From positions 1 through 11,929 of the forward strand of contig CAYJMY010000156.1 of the NCBI GenBank assembly GCA_964371125.1: DNA of 11,929 bases. Direction: 5' to 3'. Both the position numbers and the translations under genes were made by a program. This stretch comes from DUSC01 sp964371125 (GTDB taxonomy: Bacteria; Pseudomonadota; Alphaproteobacteria; Rhizobiales; Rhizobiaceae). Under the pieces are notes generated by a model. The model did not search any database and was not told where the DNA came from. It saw nothing but the letters and a program-made list of their open reading frames with translations. Positions 6,042 through 11,929 of the stretch are shown here, one piece after another (within the stretch, counting starts at the first letter, position 1; every line of letters starts with the position of its first letter).

Positions 6042-6269
6042 TCAGCCTTTGGGGGGATGGGGGTCGCGGCCGTGCGAATCGCGCTCGCGGATACGGCCAT
6101 CGCGGCCGTGGATCAGCAGCTCGCTCTGCTGGTTGCGGGCCACGTCGCGGCCGCGGGCGATAGCCGCGGCCTGGGTGTCGTGGACGGAGGAAGCGCGCCC
6201 GCCGCCGGCGGGCTGGACGGCCCATCCGCCGTTGCGCGGGACGATATGCTGGTTGCGGCCTTTGCTCAT
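6042..6269 (-). CDS. DUF2188 family small protein
   Basis: 75 aa from ATG 6269, with AAAGGA upstream. It matches the DUF2188 layout: HIVPRNGGWAVQPAGGGRAS, then a Thr-Ala-Ala helix (DTQAAAIARGRDVA), then SELLIHGRDGRIRERDSHG and a Pro-rich end. The family is small, basic and of unknown function, seen scattered in many bacteria. It is the first gene after the operator-promoter at 6317-6351 and lies 16 bp before the Ubl gene, so it is made together with the conjugation enzymes. It could be a target, an accessory or a passenger; nothing in the sequence decides. Confidence 0.78.
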   Translation of the reverse strand: MSKGRNQHIVPRNGGWAVQPAGGGRASSVHDTQAAAIARGRDVARNQQSELLIHGRDGRIRERDSHGRDPHPPKG

Positions 6270-6316
6270 GGCCCGGGTCCTTTGCTGTTTCAGCTAACCG
6301 GCTTATCCGCCGATCT

Positions 6317-6351
6317 GCTAATTAGCGTAACAGACCGATGCGCGGAGTCAA
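6317..6351 (-). promoter_or_regulatory. promoter of the Ubl-conjugation operon with operator over the -10
   Basis: Read on the - strand: TTGACT (6351-6346), a 16-bp spacer, TACGCT (6329-6324) as -10, with the DUF2188 ATG about 55 bp on. The palindrome GCTAATTAGC (6317-6326) overlaps the -10. On the + strand GCTAATTAGCGTA (6317-6329) matches GCTGATCAGCGTA at 7468-7480 except for two symmetric positions, so the XRE protein encoded upstream is the likely repressor. Confidence 0.6.
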
Positions 6352-6371
6352 GCGGGGGTGCGGTTCCGTCG

Positions 6372-7094
6372 TCAGGTGACGCTGAACAGGGAGGGGCCGG
6401 CGCTCGCAGCGCCAATGATTCCAAGCTTTATGAGACGGATGCGCGCCGCATCGGGGGAGACCTCGAAGGCGACGCGGACAGTCTCGATCAGCGCACGGCC
6501 ATGCGAATCGTCCTGGCCGACGACACCGAAGAGATTGTGCGATTCGCAGTAGGCGGCGACAAGGGCACGGACCCGGCTCACCGGCATTAGCAATGCGCCA
6601 CCGACATAACCCGCTTGCCACTCCATCCAGTCCGCCTGCGCCGCGTCGAGAATCTTGTCGCGGAAGCAGACCTGCATGTTGGCCCGCGGATTGGCCTTGA
6701 GAAGATCGGCGCTCGGAGGTTCGAGGTCCCACAGAGGGGCATGGAAACGCACGTGACCGTATTCATGGGCGAGCGTCATGCGTAGGCGGTTCTGCCGGTT
6801 GTCGGCCGCCGAGAGCGTCTCCGAAATCAGCACCTTCGGTTTGCGGCCCGGCTGGAATTGCGTGACGCCCTCAACGTCGCGGCCGTATCCGCTCAAATCC
6901 GAATACTGGTCGAGCGACTCGGTGTCACGTTCGATCAGCACGGTCAGGTCGTCGGTCGTAAGCGGATAGGCGACCGTGCCGTGGCGCTCCTTGAGAAAGG
7001 CGCTGACGATCGCCTCGCACTCCCGGTCGAGTTCCTTCGGCTCGTAGTGCGGGCGCTGCGTGAAGCGCCCTGTGCGATCGGCGACGTAGCGCAC
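6372..7094 (-). CDS. ImmA/IrrE-family zinc metallopeptidase
   Basis: 240 aa, starting at GTG 7094 with GGAGG overlapping the end of the XRE gene at correct spacing; its stop lies about 100 bp before the conjugation operon ATG. The zinc motif HEYGH (H110, E111, H114) is followed by EWQAGYVGGALLMP (159-172), whose Glu is the usual third ligand; this layout defines ImmA/IrrE peptidases. Partners cut a neighbouring XRE repressor when activated, as in ImmA-ImmR of ICEBs1 and CapP-CapH of CBASS (CapP responds to single-stranded DNA, from memory). By position it should cleave the XRE protein encoded just upstream and so release the ubiquitin-like operon. The end, residues 190-240, is a divergent domain. 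Confidence 0.86.
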   Translation of the reverse strand: MRYVADRTGRFTQRPHYEPKELDRECEAIVSAFLKERHGTVAYPLTTDDLTVLIERDTESLDQYSDLSGYGRDVEGVTQFQPGRKPKVLISETLSAADNRQNRLRMTLAHEYGHVRFHAPLWDLEPPSADLLKANPRANMQVCFRDKILDAAQADWMEWQAGYVGGALLMPVSRVRALVAAYCESHNLFGVVGQDDSHGRALIETVRVAFEVSPDAARIRLIKLGIIGAASAGPSLFSVT

Positions 7095-7096
7095 TA

Positions 7097-7444
7097 TTAG
7101 GAGCCTCCGCCCTTGCTGCCCTTGTTGTCGAGCGTGCGGCGGAAGGCGATCATCACTTCGGAAACCTGCTTCTCCGACAGTTTCTTGTCCCTTATATCGT
7201 CGGGGAATCGCCCCGCCAGATAATAGAGCCAGTCACGGTCGATGCCGAGCGCGTCGGCGAACTGCTGGACCATGCGATCCGACGACGGGCTGCGCCTATC
7301 GTGCTCGATGTCGTTCAGATACTGCGGCGAGATCGGCTCGTCGTCCTCGCGCCGCACGCGGGCGGCGAGGTCTTTCAGAGCCCATCCTTTGGCCTTGCGG
7401 GCATCGCTGATCGCGTTGCCGAAGGTCTTTTCGTTCGGTGCCAT
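7097..7444 (-). CDS. XRE-family HTH repressor (CapH/ImmR-like)
   Basis: 115 aa from ATG 7444, with GGGGAGAG immediately upstream. Residues 8-78 are a Cro/C1-type HTH: FGNAISDARKAKGWALKDLA, then a recognition region SPQYLNDIEHDRRSPS, then MVQQFADALGIDRDWLYYLA. A short charged tail (SEKQVSEVMIAFRRTL) may mediate oligomerisation and hold the cleavage site for the peptidase. It is coupled to the ImmA/IrrE gene, with 2 bp between stop and GTG. Its own promoter and the promoter of the conjugation operon share the same operator, which indicates autorepression plus repression of the operon. Confidence 0.88.
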   Translation of the reverse strand: MAPNEKTFGNAISDARKAKGWALKDLAARVRREDDEPISPQYLNDIEHDRRSPSSDRMVQQFADALGIDRDWLYYLAGRFPDDIRDKKLSEKQVSEVMIAFRRTLDNKGSKGGGS

Positions 7445-7464
7445 ACTCTCCCCAATAACGCTGA

Positions 7465-7503
7465 TACGCTGATCAGCGTAGTATTGGAGAGGGATTTCGT
7501 CAA
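7465..7503 (-). promoter_or_regulatory. promoter and operator of the XRE-ImmA/IrrE pair
   Basis: On the - strand: TTGACG (7503-7498), a 17-bp spacer, and TACGCT (7480-7475) as -10. The -10 is half of a perfect 16-bp palindrome TACGCTGATCAGCGTA (7465-7480). A further copy of the half-site (ACGCTGAT at 7458-7465 and again at 7466-7473 on the + strand) extends the operator toward the gene. Confidence 0.68.
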
Positions 7504-7552
7504 GAGTCAGGCTGGCAAATCGTTATGGAAAATCCGTGCCTGCTGCTGATTC

Positions 7553-7570
7553 GCGGAAACGCTTTTCCGC
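7553..7570 (+). promoter_or_regulatory. inverted repeat 1 upstream of abiEi
   Basis: Perfect 7-bp arms GCGGAAA / TTTCCGC with a 4-base centre. A TATAAG (7572-7577), a possible -10, follows at once. Probable autoregulatory site for the AbiEi antitoxin. Confidence 0.5.
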
Positions 7571-7592
7571 ATATAAGCAGATCATGTTGAAA

Positions 7593-7613
7593 TATCCGCG
7601 CTAAAAGCGGATA
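7593..7613 (+). promoter_or_regulatory. inverted repeat 2 upstream of abiEi
   Basis: Perfect 7-bp arms TATCCGC / GCGGATA around GCTAAAA, 7 bp before the abiEi ATG. Its half-sites match those of the first repeat (T-T/A-TCCGC). The two centres are about 41-42 bp apart, close to four helical turns, as expected for cooperative binding on one face. Confidence 0.52.
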
Positions 7614-7620
7614 ATCAGAC

Positions 7621-8448
7621 ATGGTTCACGATCAGCGTTCAGCCCTGTCCACCTACATGGCCGGCCTGCTTGCCGCCGGGCGGGTCATATTTACCGGCGG
7701 CGAAGCGGCGCAGGCCCTCGGGGTCGGACGCGGCGCCTTCCTCGACGCCGCTGAACGCCTGCAACACCGCCATCATCTTCTGAACCCGCGGCAGGACTTC
7801 TATATCGTTGTGCCGCCGCAGTTCGCGTCATGGGGCGCACCGCCGCCGCCTTGGTACATTGACGGGCTGATGCGACATATCGGCGAGCCCTATTATGTTG
7901 GGCTGCTCAAAGCAGCCGAACTGCACGGTGCGACGCATCAGGCGGTCATGGAGTTCCAGGTCGTCACCGGCAAGCGCCTCCCCAAAATCCGTGCGGGCCG
8001 CAATCTGATCGTCTTCTACTACCGCAAGAACATGGCAGTCGTCACGGCCGGCATTGAGGATCGGAAGACCGATACCGGCACGATGCGCGTGTCCGGTCCC
8101 GCGTTGACCGCACTCGACCTGCTGCGCTACCCGCGCGCGGCTGGCGGTCTCGACAATGTGGCGACAGTCCTTGCCGACCTTGCCGAAAAGATCGACGACG
8201 CGCAGCTCGCAGACCTGTCGGTGGCTGCCGAGCGGCCGGTCGTGCAGCGCCTCGGCTATCTGCTTGACCGACTCGGGCATCAGGAGCGCGCCGCGCTGAT
8301 GCATGCGGCGCTGATGGGGCGCGGCGTGATCCGGTGGGTCGAGCTCGACGGCAAGGAAACGGGCGACCCCGACTTCATGCCCCCGGAGCAGGAGCGCAGC
8401 GAACGCTGGCGCGTCATCGTGCGGCGCGCGCCGGAGCTCGACGAATGA
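7621..8448 (+). CDS. abiEi: AbiEi-family antitoxin of a type IV toxin-antitoxin system
   Basis: 275 aa from ATG 7621, which lies directly behind inverted repeat 2; no strong Shine-Dalgarno is visible. The N-terminus (1-60) is a winged helix, VIFTGGEAAQALGVGRGAFL followed by LQHRHHLL, typical of the wHTH of AbiEi. The body contains PPPPWYIDGLMRHIG, YYVGLLKAAELHGATHQ and the beta-rich GRNLIVFYYRKNMAVV, then ALTALDLLRYP, all in the order of the antitoxin's C-terminal domain. AbiEi represses its own promoter through the winged helix and antagonises the toxin through the C-terminal domain. The stop overlaps the toxin start (ATGA). Confidence 0.88.
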   Translation: MVHDQRSALSTYMAGLLAAGRVIFTGGEAAQALGVGRGAFLDAAERLQHRHHLLNPRQDFYIVVPPQFASWGAPPPPWYIDGLMRHIGEPYYVGLLKAAELHGATHQAVMEFQVVTGKRLPKIRAGRNLIVFYYRKNMAVVTAGIEDRKTDTGTMRVSGPALTALDLLRYPRAAGGLDNVATVLADLAEKIDDAQLADLSVAAERPVVQRLGYLLDRLGHQERAALMHAALMGRGVIRWVELDGKETGDPDFMPPEQERSERWRVIVRRAPELDE

Positions 8449-9311
8449 TCCCCGCCCAGAACATCGTTGCGTGGGGCACGGTCGTCCCCTGGGCCGACCA
8501 GCGTCAGGTTGAGCAGGACCTCATCATCAGCCGGGCGATCGTCGCCATCTTCGCGGATCCGTTCCTACGCGAGGCGCTGCGCTTTCGCGGTGGGACCGCG
8601 CTGAACAAGCTGCATTTCCCGGCGCCACTGCGCTACTCCGAGGACATCGACCTTGTGCGCACGCAGGCGGGACCGATGGGACCGGTCCTCGATGCGCTAC
8701 GCGCCGTGCTCCAGCCGTGGCTCGGGCGGGCCAACTACGACCCCAGTGTGGTCGCCCCAAAACTACGCTTCCGCGTCGAAGCCGAGGACAGCAGCGATGT
8801 GCCGATCCGCCTCAAGGTCGAAACCAACACCAGTGAGATCGAAGCCTACGATCCGCCGCTCGCGCTGCCTTTCACCGTCGAGAATCCGTGGTTCAGCGGC
8901 ACGGCGGCGGTGGCGACCTACTCGCGCGAGGAGATGCTCGCCACCAAGCTACGCGCGTTGCTGCAACGCGATAAGGGCCGGGACCTCTACGACCTCGATC
9001 ACGCTCTGGATGTGTTCGAGGGGATGGATGCGGCCAGGGTCGTCGAGTATTTCGGGCGCTATGTCGCGCTGTCGGGACAGGCTATATCGCGGGCGCAGGC
9101 ACAGGAGCGTATGTTCTCCAAGCTTGCACGGCCGCGCTTCCTCACCGACATGAGGCCATTGCTGCCTGCCACGCAGGCCGAGGCCCTGACTGTCGAGACC
9201 ACCCTCTATTCCTTCCAGCGGGTCTACGACGCCTTCATCGACCGGTTGCCGGGAGAACCTTGGGCGCGGGAACAGGAAATGAGAGAGCGTTTCGGGTTCA
9301 TTGCCCGCTGA
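8445..9311 (+). CDS. abiEii: AbiEii-family nucleotidyltransferase toxin
   Basis: 288 aa from ATG 8445 (the open frame extends upstream to 8334 but only as shadow). The nucleotidyltransferase motif is complete: FRGGTALNKL (G49-G50-T51) and SEDIDLV with metal-binding D67 and D69. The downstream signature EEMLATKLRALLQRDKGRDLYDLDHAL fits the DUF1814/AbiEii family, with the conserved Lys and Arg-Asp-Leu-Tyr-Asp. Such enzymes transfer nucleotides, for some members onto tRNA 3' ends, and abort phage infection when not held by AbiEi. All key residues are present, so the toxin is presumably active. Homologues are also annotated simply as nucleotidyl transferase AbiEii/AbiGii toxin family. Confidence 0.9.
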   Translation: MIPAQNIVAWGTVVPWADQRQVEQDLIISRAIVAIFADPFLREALRFRGGTALNKLHFPAPLRYSEDIDLVRTQAGPMGPVLDALRAVLQPWLGRANYDPSVVAPKLRFRVEAEDSSDVPIRLKVETNTSEIEAYDPPLALPFTVENPWFSGTAAVATYSREEMLATKLRALLQRDKGRDLYDLDHALDVFEGMDAARVVEYFGRYVALSGQAISRAQAQERMFSKLARPRFLTDMRPLLPATQAEALTVETTLYSFQRVYDAFIDRLPGEPWAREQEMRERFGFIAR

Positions 9312-9638
9312 CAGGCAGACACCCCTTGCATAAAGCCTGATCCACCACACCATCAGTCTGTTCTGGAGCCATCCAACCAAATCTGCGCCATCTCAAAATG
9401 GGCGGGCACAGCAATATCGCGCACGGCCAGGAAACTGGAATCTAAAGAAACCAACTAGACAGCGGCGCACCGAAAAGGATGAAACTGGGGCCGCTATATA
9501 ATTGAAGGCCCGCTGTAACTTCTCTATCGACGAGCGCCGAGCATCAGCTTGAACATCGATATTCTGCTAAGGTGAAGTTCTGGCGTCGTTCGCATTTCCC
9601 GACGTATCCTGCGGTCACGCAAGTTGAGCAGGACGCCT
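9312..9638 (+). other. intergenic region with weak candidate promoter
   Basis: No ORF, RNA gene or strong hairpin is visible here. TATAAT occurs at 9497-9502 but lacks a recognisable -35 at normal spacing, so it is only a weak candidate for the promoter of the downstream gene. The more AT-rich, stop-rich sequence suggests a junction between modules. Confidence 0.3.
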
Positions 9639-10817
9639 ATGACGGACTCACCAACACCCCACAAGCCCTGGCGTTTGACCCGCGAAGAACTGTACACACT
9701 GGTTTGGCAGAGGCCGATAAGCCGGCTCGCAGAGGAGTTTGGGATCAGCGGCAACGGGCTTGCCAAGATATGCGACAGGATGGATGTGCCTTATCCACCA
9801 CGCGGCCACTGGGCCAAAAAAGAAGCGGGGAAGCCAGTGGTCACGTTCAAATTGCCTCCGCGCAAGGAGGGAGTCCCACAGGTCACAGAGGTGCATCCAA
9901 CGCCGCCCAAACCTACGCCTTCGCCGGCAGCGAAAGAATCGGCCAACATTGCAGCCGCTGTGACCGAGGGCATCGTCGTGCCGGACAGCCTCGACGATCT
10001 TCATCCGCGCATAAAGGCGTGGATTGCAGAACACAAAAAGGAACAAAAGGAACGAGAGCAGGAGAGCAGACGGCGAAGGCATGAAACCTGGTGGAAGCCG
10101 CGGCTTATTCCCGAACTGACAGAACGCGACTTGTACCGGTTCCGCGTCACGAGCGCGATCTTCAAGGGTGTCGAGAGAGCTGGCGGCAAGATTGAGACAT
10201 CGCCGATAACCGGCAAGGCGACTTTTCAGATCGCAGGACATGCGGTTGCGTGCTCGATAGTCGAGAAACTGGTCAAGTCGCTCGCACAACGCGACGAAAC
10301 CCGGAAATGGACAGCCTATCCCGATCACCACCAAGCCGGCCTCGATTCGTCCGGCTTCCTGCGCGTGTCGATCGCGACATATCTTGATGGCCGCCAGCCC
10401 CAATGGATCGAGACACAGAAGACAAAGATTGGCGAAATGCTGCCCGAGATCGTCGGTACGATCATCGCGGCGGGACCTATCCTCGAACAACAGAAGCGTG
10501 ACCGAGAGGAACGCGACAGGCGCCATCGGGAAGAGGAAGCGCGGCGCTACGAGGCGCGGCGTCAGAAGGAAATCGACGACAAGCGCTGGAGCAAGTTCTG
10601 TCAGGTCGCGGCAGACTGGGAGGAACGCAATCGTTTAGTTGGGTTTCTTGCCGAGGTCGAGGCGCGTGTGTCCAATGAAGGCGAGATCGCTGTCGCAGGT
10701 AGCCCCGTGGGCGAGTGGATCGTATGGGCAAAAAGGCGGACGGAGGCGCTCGATCCGTTCAATCGAGGCGTTGCGGGGATGTTCGACACGATTTCAAAGA
10801 TTTCTCAGTGGTCGTAA
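9639..10817 (+). CDS. unknown protein with N-terminal HTH-like region and charged coiled segments
   Basis: 392 aa. I chose ATG 9639 because AGCAGGA lies 5-6 bases upstream; TTG 9624 is the longer alternative. The N-terminus WRLTREELYTLVWQRP, RLAEEFGISGNGLAKICDRM, PYPPRGHWAKKEAGK is a block I recognise from many proteins of unknown function in accessory regions; its middle reads as a helix-turn-helix. A Pro/Lys-rich linker follows (about 70-105), then two highly charged stretches likely to be coiled coil, about 130-152 (HKKEQKEREQESRRRRHE) and 284-318 (QQKRDREERDRRHREEEARR). Between them lies a compact alpha/beta part. No enzymatic motif, signal peptide or membrane helix is seen. A DNA-binding or structural role is possible, not shown. 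Confidence 0.7.
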   Translation: MTDSPTPHKPWRLTREELYTLVWQRPISRLAEEFGISGNGLAKICDRMDVPYPPRGHWAKKEAGKPVVTFKLPPRKEGVPQVTEVHPTPPKPTPSPAAKESANIAAAVTEGIVVPDSLDDLHPRIKAWIAEHKKEQKEREQESRRRRHETWWKPRLIPELTERDLYRFRVTSAIFKGVERAGGKIETSPITGKATFQIAGHAVACSIVEKLVKSLAQRDETRKWTAYPDHHQAGLDSSGFLRVSIATYLDGRQPQWIETQKTKIGEMLPEIVGTIIAAGPILEQQKRDREERDRRHREEEARRYEARRQKEIDDKRWSKFCQVAADWEERNRLVGFLAEVEARVSNEGEIAVAGSPVGEWIVWAKRRTEALDPFNRGVAGMFDTISKISQWS

Positions 10818-10853
10818 GGGGGCCTGGGCATCCGTCCTTGCACTTCTATGGCT

Positions 10854-10886
10854 GCCTTTGCGATCTTGGCGCAATCACGCAAAGGC
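10854..10886 (+). terminator. hairpin after the 392-aa gene, possible terminator
   Basis: GCCTTTGCG (10854-10862) and CGCAAAGGC (10878-10886) form a perfect 9-bp stem with a 15-base loop, 37 bp after the stop. No U-run follows, so intrinsic termination is uncertain; it could instead be a protein site. Confidence 0.32.
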
Positions 10887-10969
10887 GCAGAACGCGTAAT
10901 AATGACTGGGTTAACTTGCGCTGTAAGACTGATGGACAGATTCGATTGAATCGACAGGAGTCATTGTGA

Positions 10970-11719
10970 ATGTCCTCCCCCGCCAGAGTCCTCGTTCCTA
11001 TTGATAGTCACGAGGTTGAAGCCTTTCAGACTGCATTGGCCTACGCGAATGCGATATGCCAGAAAACTGGTGCTTCCGATGTCATCCTACTCACCCACAC
11101 GAAGCATCAGCTCGATCACACGAGCCTGTCCCGTTTTCTAGGGCAGACTGCCGTCCGGGCGCTAACAAAAGGCTCGCTTTCGCTTCAGAGCGGCGCCCGG
11201 CTTCGCACCGAAACCATGCGCGCAATTCGCCCACCCACCCGTCAATCGGTAGTCATTGTTTACTACGCTGCTACCGACATTCTGGATTTAGTCGATGGAC
11301 TGCGGAATCTTGCTGGCGTCATTGCAGTCCCGGACCTTCCGGGAACGGGAGACGAATGGGCAAGACGCTGGAACGTCATCGTCCACGGCGAGGAACAAAG
11401 GGCAGCAACGCCACTCATCGACGACCCGGTAGTTGTCCGCGCCCTCGAAAGCCTAACTTCGATGGTCAACCTGTCCACCGGATTGGGTCATCCGCGTGAT
11501 AAGGACCATGCTGATGAGACGCTCCGGATCCTTCGGGCGAAAGGGCACGCCGACCCGACCCCTCACATCAAGTCTTGGGCCATCCAACAGGGTTGGAAGC
11601 CCGAGCACGCAGCAATGCTCGAAGCTCTGTCGCGCAAAGTATGGAACTTAAAGGGCAAGCCGAGCCTATCAAACTTCTATAACGCGAACGAACGTTATGC
11701 ACGTTGGCGTAGCGCCTGA
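10970..11719 (+). CDS. unknown 249-aa protein
   Basis: ATG 10970 is preceded by CAGGAG with about 9 bases of spacing, a convincing ribosome binding site. The N-terminal half looks alpha/beta: ARVLVPIDSHEVEAFQTALA, ASDVILLTHTKHQL, RQSVVIVYYAATDILDLVDG, GVIAVPDLPG, RWNVIVHGEEQ, alternating hydrophobic strands and helices as in a Rossmann-like fold. The C-terminal part is helical: SLTSMVNLSTGLGHPRDKDH, HIKSWAIQQGWKPEHAAMLE, SNFYNANERYARWRS. I do not recognise the family. It is separated from its left neighbour by about 150 bp with its own RBS, and is the last gene before the tRNA. The reading frame is intact with normal codon use, so it is probably a real gene. Confidence 0.72.
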   Translation: MSSPARVLVPIDSHEVEAFQTALAYANAICQKTGASDVILLTHTKHQLDHTSLSRFLGQTAVRALTKGSLSLQSGARLRTETMRAIRPPTRQSVVIVYYAATDILDLVDGLRNLAGVIAVPDLPGTGDEWARRWNVIVHGEEQRAATPLIDDPVVVRALESLTSMVNLSTGLGHPRDKDHADETLRILRAKGHADPTPHIKSWAIQQGWKPEHAAMLEALSRKVWNLKGKPSLSNFYNANERYARWRSA

Positions 11720-11798
11720 TAGCGGCTCATCACGACTCAAGATGACCAACCCGTTACCAAGGCTGGCAAGTCAGGCCATCCTAACATCCTAGGTTAAG

Positions 11799-11875
11799 TG
11801 GCGCACCCGCCGCGATTCGAACGCGGGGCCTTCGCCTTCGGAGGGCGACGCTCTATCCAGCTGAGCTACGGGTGC
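11799..11875 (-). tRNA. tRNA-Arg (anticodon CCG)
   Basis: On the - strand the sequence folds as a full cloverleaf: acceptor GCACCCG (11875-11869) pairs with CGGGTGC (11809-11803), discriminator G, encoded CCA (11801-11799). The D arm has AGCTCAGCTGGATAGAGC, the anticodon stem TCGCC/GGCGA frames the loop CTCCGAA, giving anticodon CCG for Arg (CGG codon), and the T arm shows GTTCGAATC. 77 nt including CCA. Its 3' end faces the defence genes. Confidence 0.96.
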
Positions 11876-11880
11876 ATCTT

Positions 11881-11911
11881 GCTTACGCAGTGCTTACGCG
11901 GAAGTTCCGCG
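11881..11911 (+). repeat. direct repeat GCTTACGC x2 followed by a CGCGGAA/TTCCGCG palindrome
   Basis: GCTTACGC occurs at 11881-11888 and 11892-11899 (11-bp period), then CGCGGAA-G-TTCCGCG at 11897-11911. It lies just 5' of the tRNA on the tRNA strand. It could be part of the tRNA promoter region or recombinase arm-type sites; short and unproven. Confidence 0.3.
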
Positions 11912-11929
11912 ACTTTTAGGAACCGGATA

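Noticed and set aside
6304..6310. TATCCGC in the Ubl-operon promoter, equal to an abiE half-site
   Set aside because: A single 7-mer without a partner arm; chance is the simplest explanation.
5465..6590. + strand ORFs opposite the E2, Ubl, DUF2188 and ImmA/IrrE genes
   Set aside because: Low-complexity translations with no family match, lying over well-supported - strand genes.
9648..10526. 292-codon - strand ORF opposite the 392-aa gene
   Set aside because: No ribosome site and odd composition; the + strand frame has a recognisable N-terminal block and a good start.
11876..11929. Open - strand frame running into the tRNA (contains RKHCVSK)
   Set aside because: Too short at the window edge and ends inside the tRNA; no domain can be recognised.
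1..11929. CRISPR array, insertion sequence, integrase or replication origin
   Set aside because: No regularly spaced repeats, transposase or integrase motifs, terminal inverted repeats or iterons were seen on either strand.

Overview
The window reads as a stacked accessory (defence) island from a high-GC Gram-negative bacterium, most likely an alphaproteobacterium. This rests on codon style, GC-rich third positions and an island abutting a tRNA-Arg(CCG) gene; the genus cannot be fixed from the sequence. A run of ten N at 3151-3160 marks a draft-assembly join.

Left block (1-3453, + strand): a tightly packed operon of nucleobase-type enzymes. It holds the C-terminal part of an OGG-like HhH-GPD DNA glycosylase, a small Gly/Ser-rich protein, a PfkB-type sugar/nucleoside kinase joined in frame to a nucleoside 2-deoxyribosyltransferase domain (interrupted by an in-frame TAA), a short QueC-like PP-loop enzyme, and a DUF5677-like protein that spans the N gap. 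OGG-like plus QueC-like genes are the accessory genes that define type IV CBASS. The cyclase that would prove this lies, if present, upstream of base 1. The kinase/deoxyribosyltransferase fusion is not a standard part that I recall, so this block is the best candidate for something undescribed.

Middle block (3598-7444, - strand): a complete ubiquitin-like conjugation operon of the multiubiquitin / E2 / JAB-E1 / DUF6527 kind (the Bub type, related to Bil). Its order of transcription is DUF2188 protein, single-domain Ubl ending in Gly, cysteine-free E2, JAB(JAMM)-E1 fusion, and DUF6527 putative serine peptidase. Directly upstream on the same strand sit an XRE repressor and an ImmA/IrrE metallopeptidase, the same logic as CapH-CapP control of CBASS. 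The XRE promoter and the conjugation-operon promoter share a near-identical 13-bp palindromic operator that covers the -10 element in both, which ties the regulator pair to this operon.

Right block (7553-11719, + strand): an AbiEi/AbiEii type IV toxin-antitoxin pair with two inverted repeats in its promoter, then two unrecognised genes (a 392-aa protein with an N-terminal HTH-like region and charged helices, and a 249-aa protein). The block ends at tRNA-Arg(CCG) on the - strand, whose 3' end faces the island and is a plausible integration site. Thus three defence-type modules, each with its own control, lie side by side next to a tRNA gene. No integrase, transposase or CRISPR array is visible.
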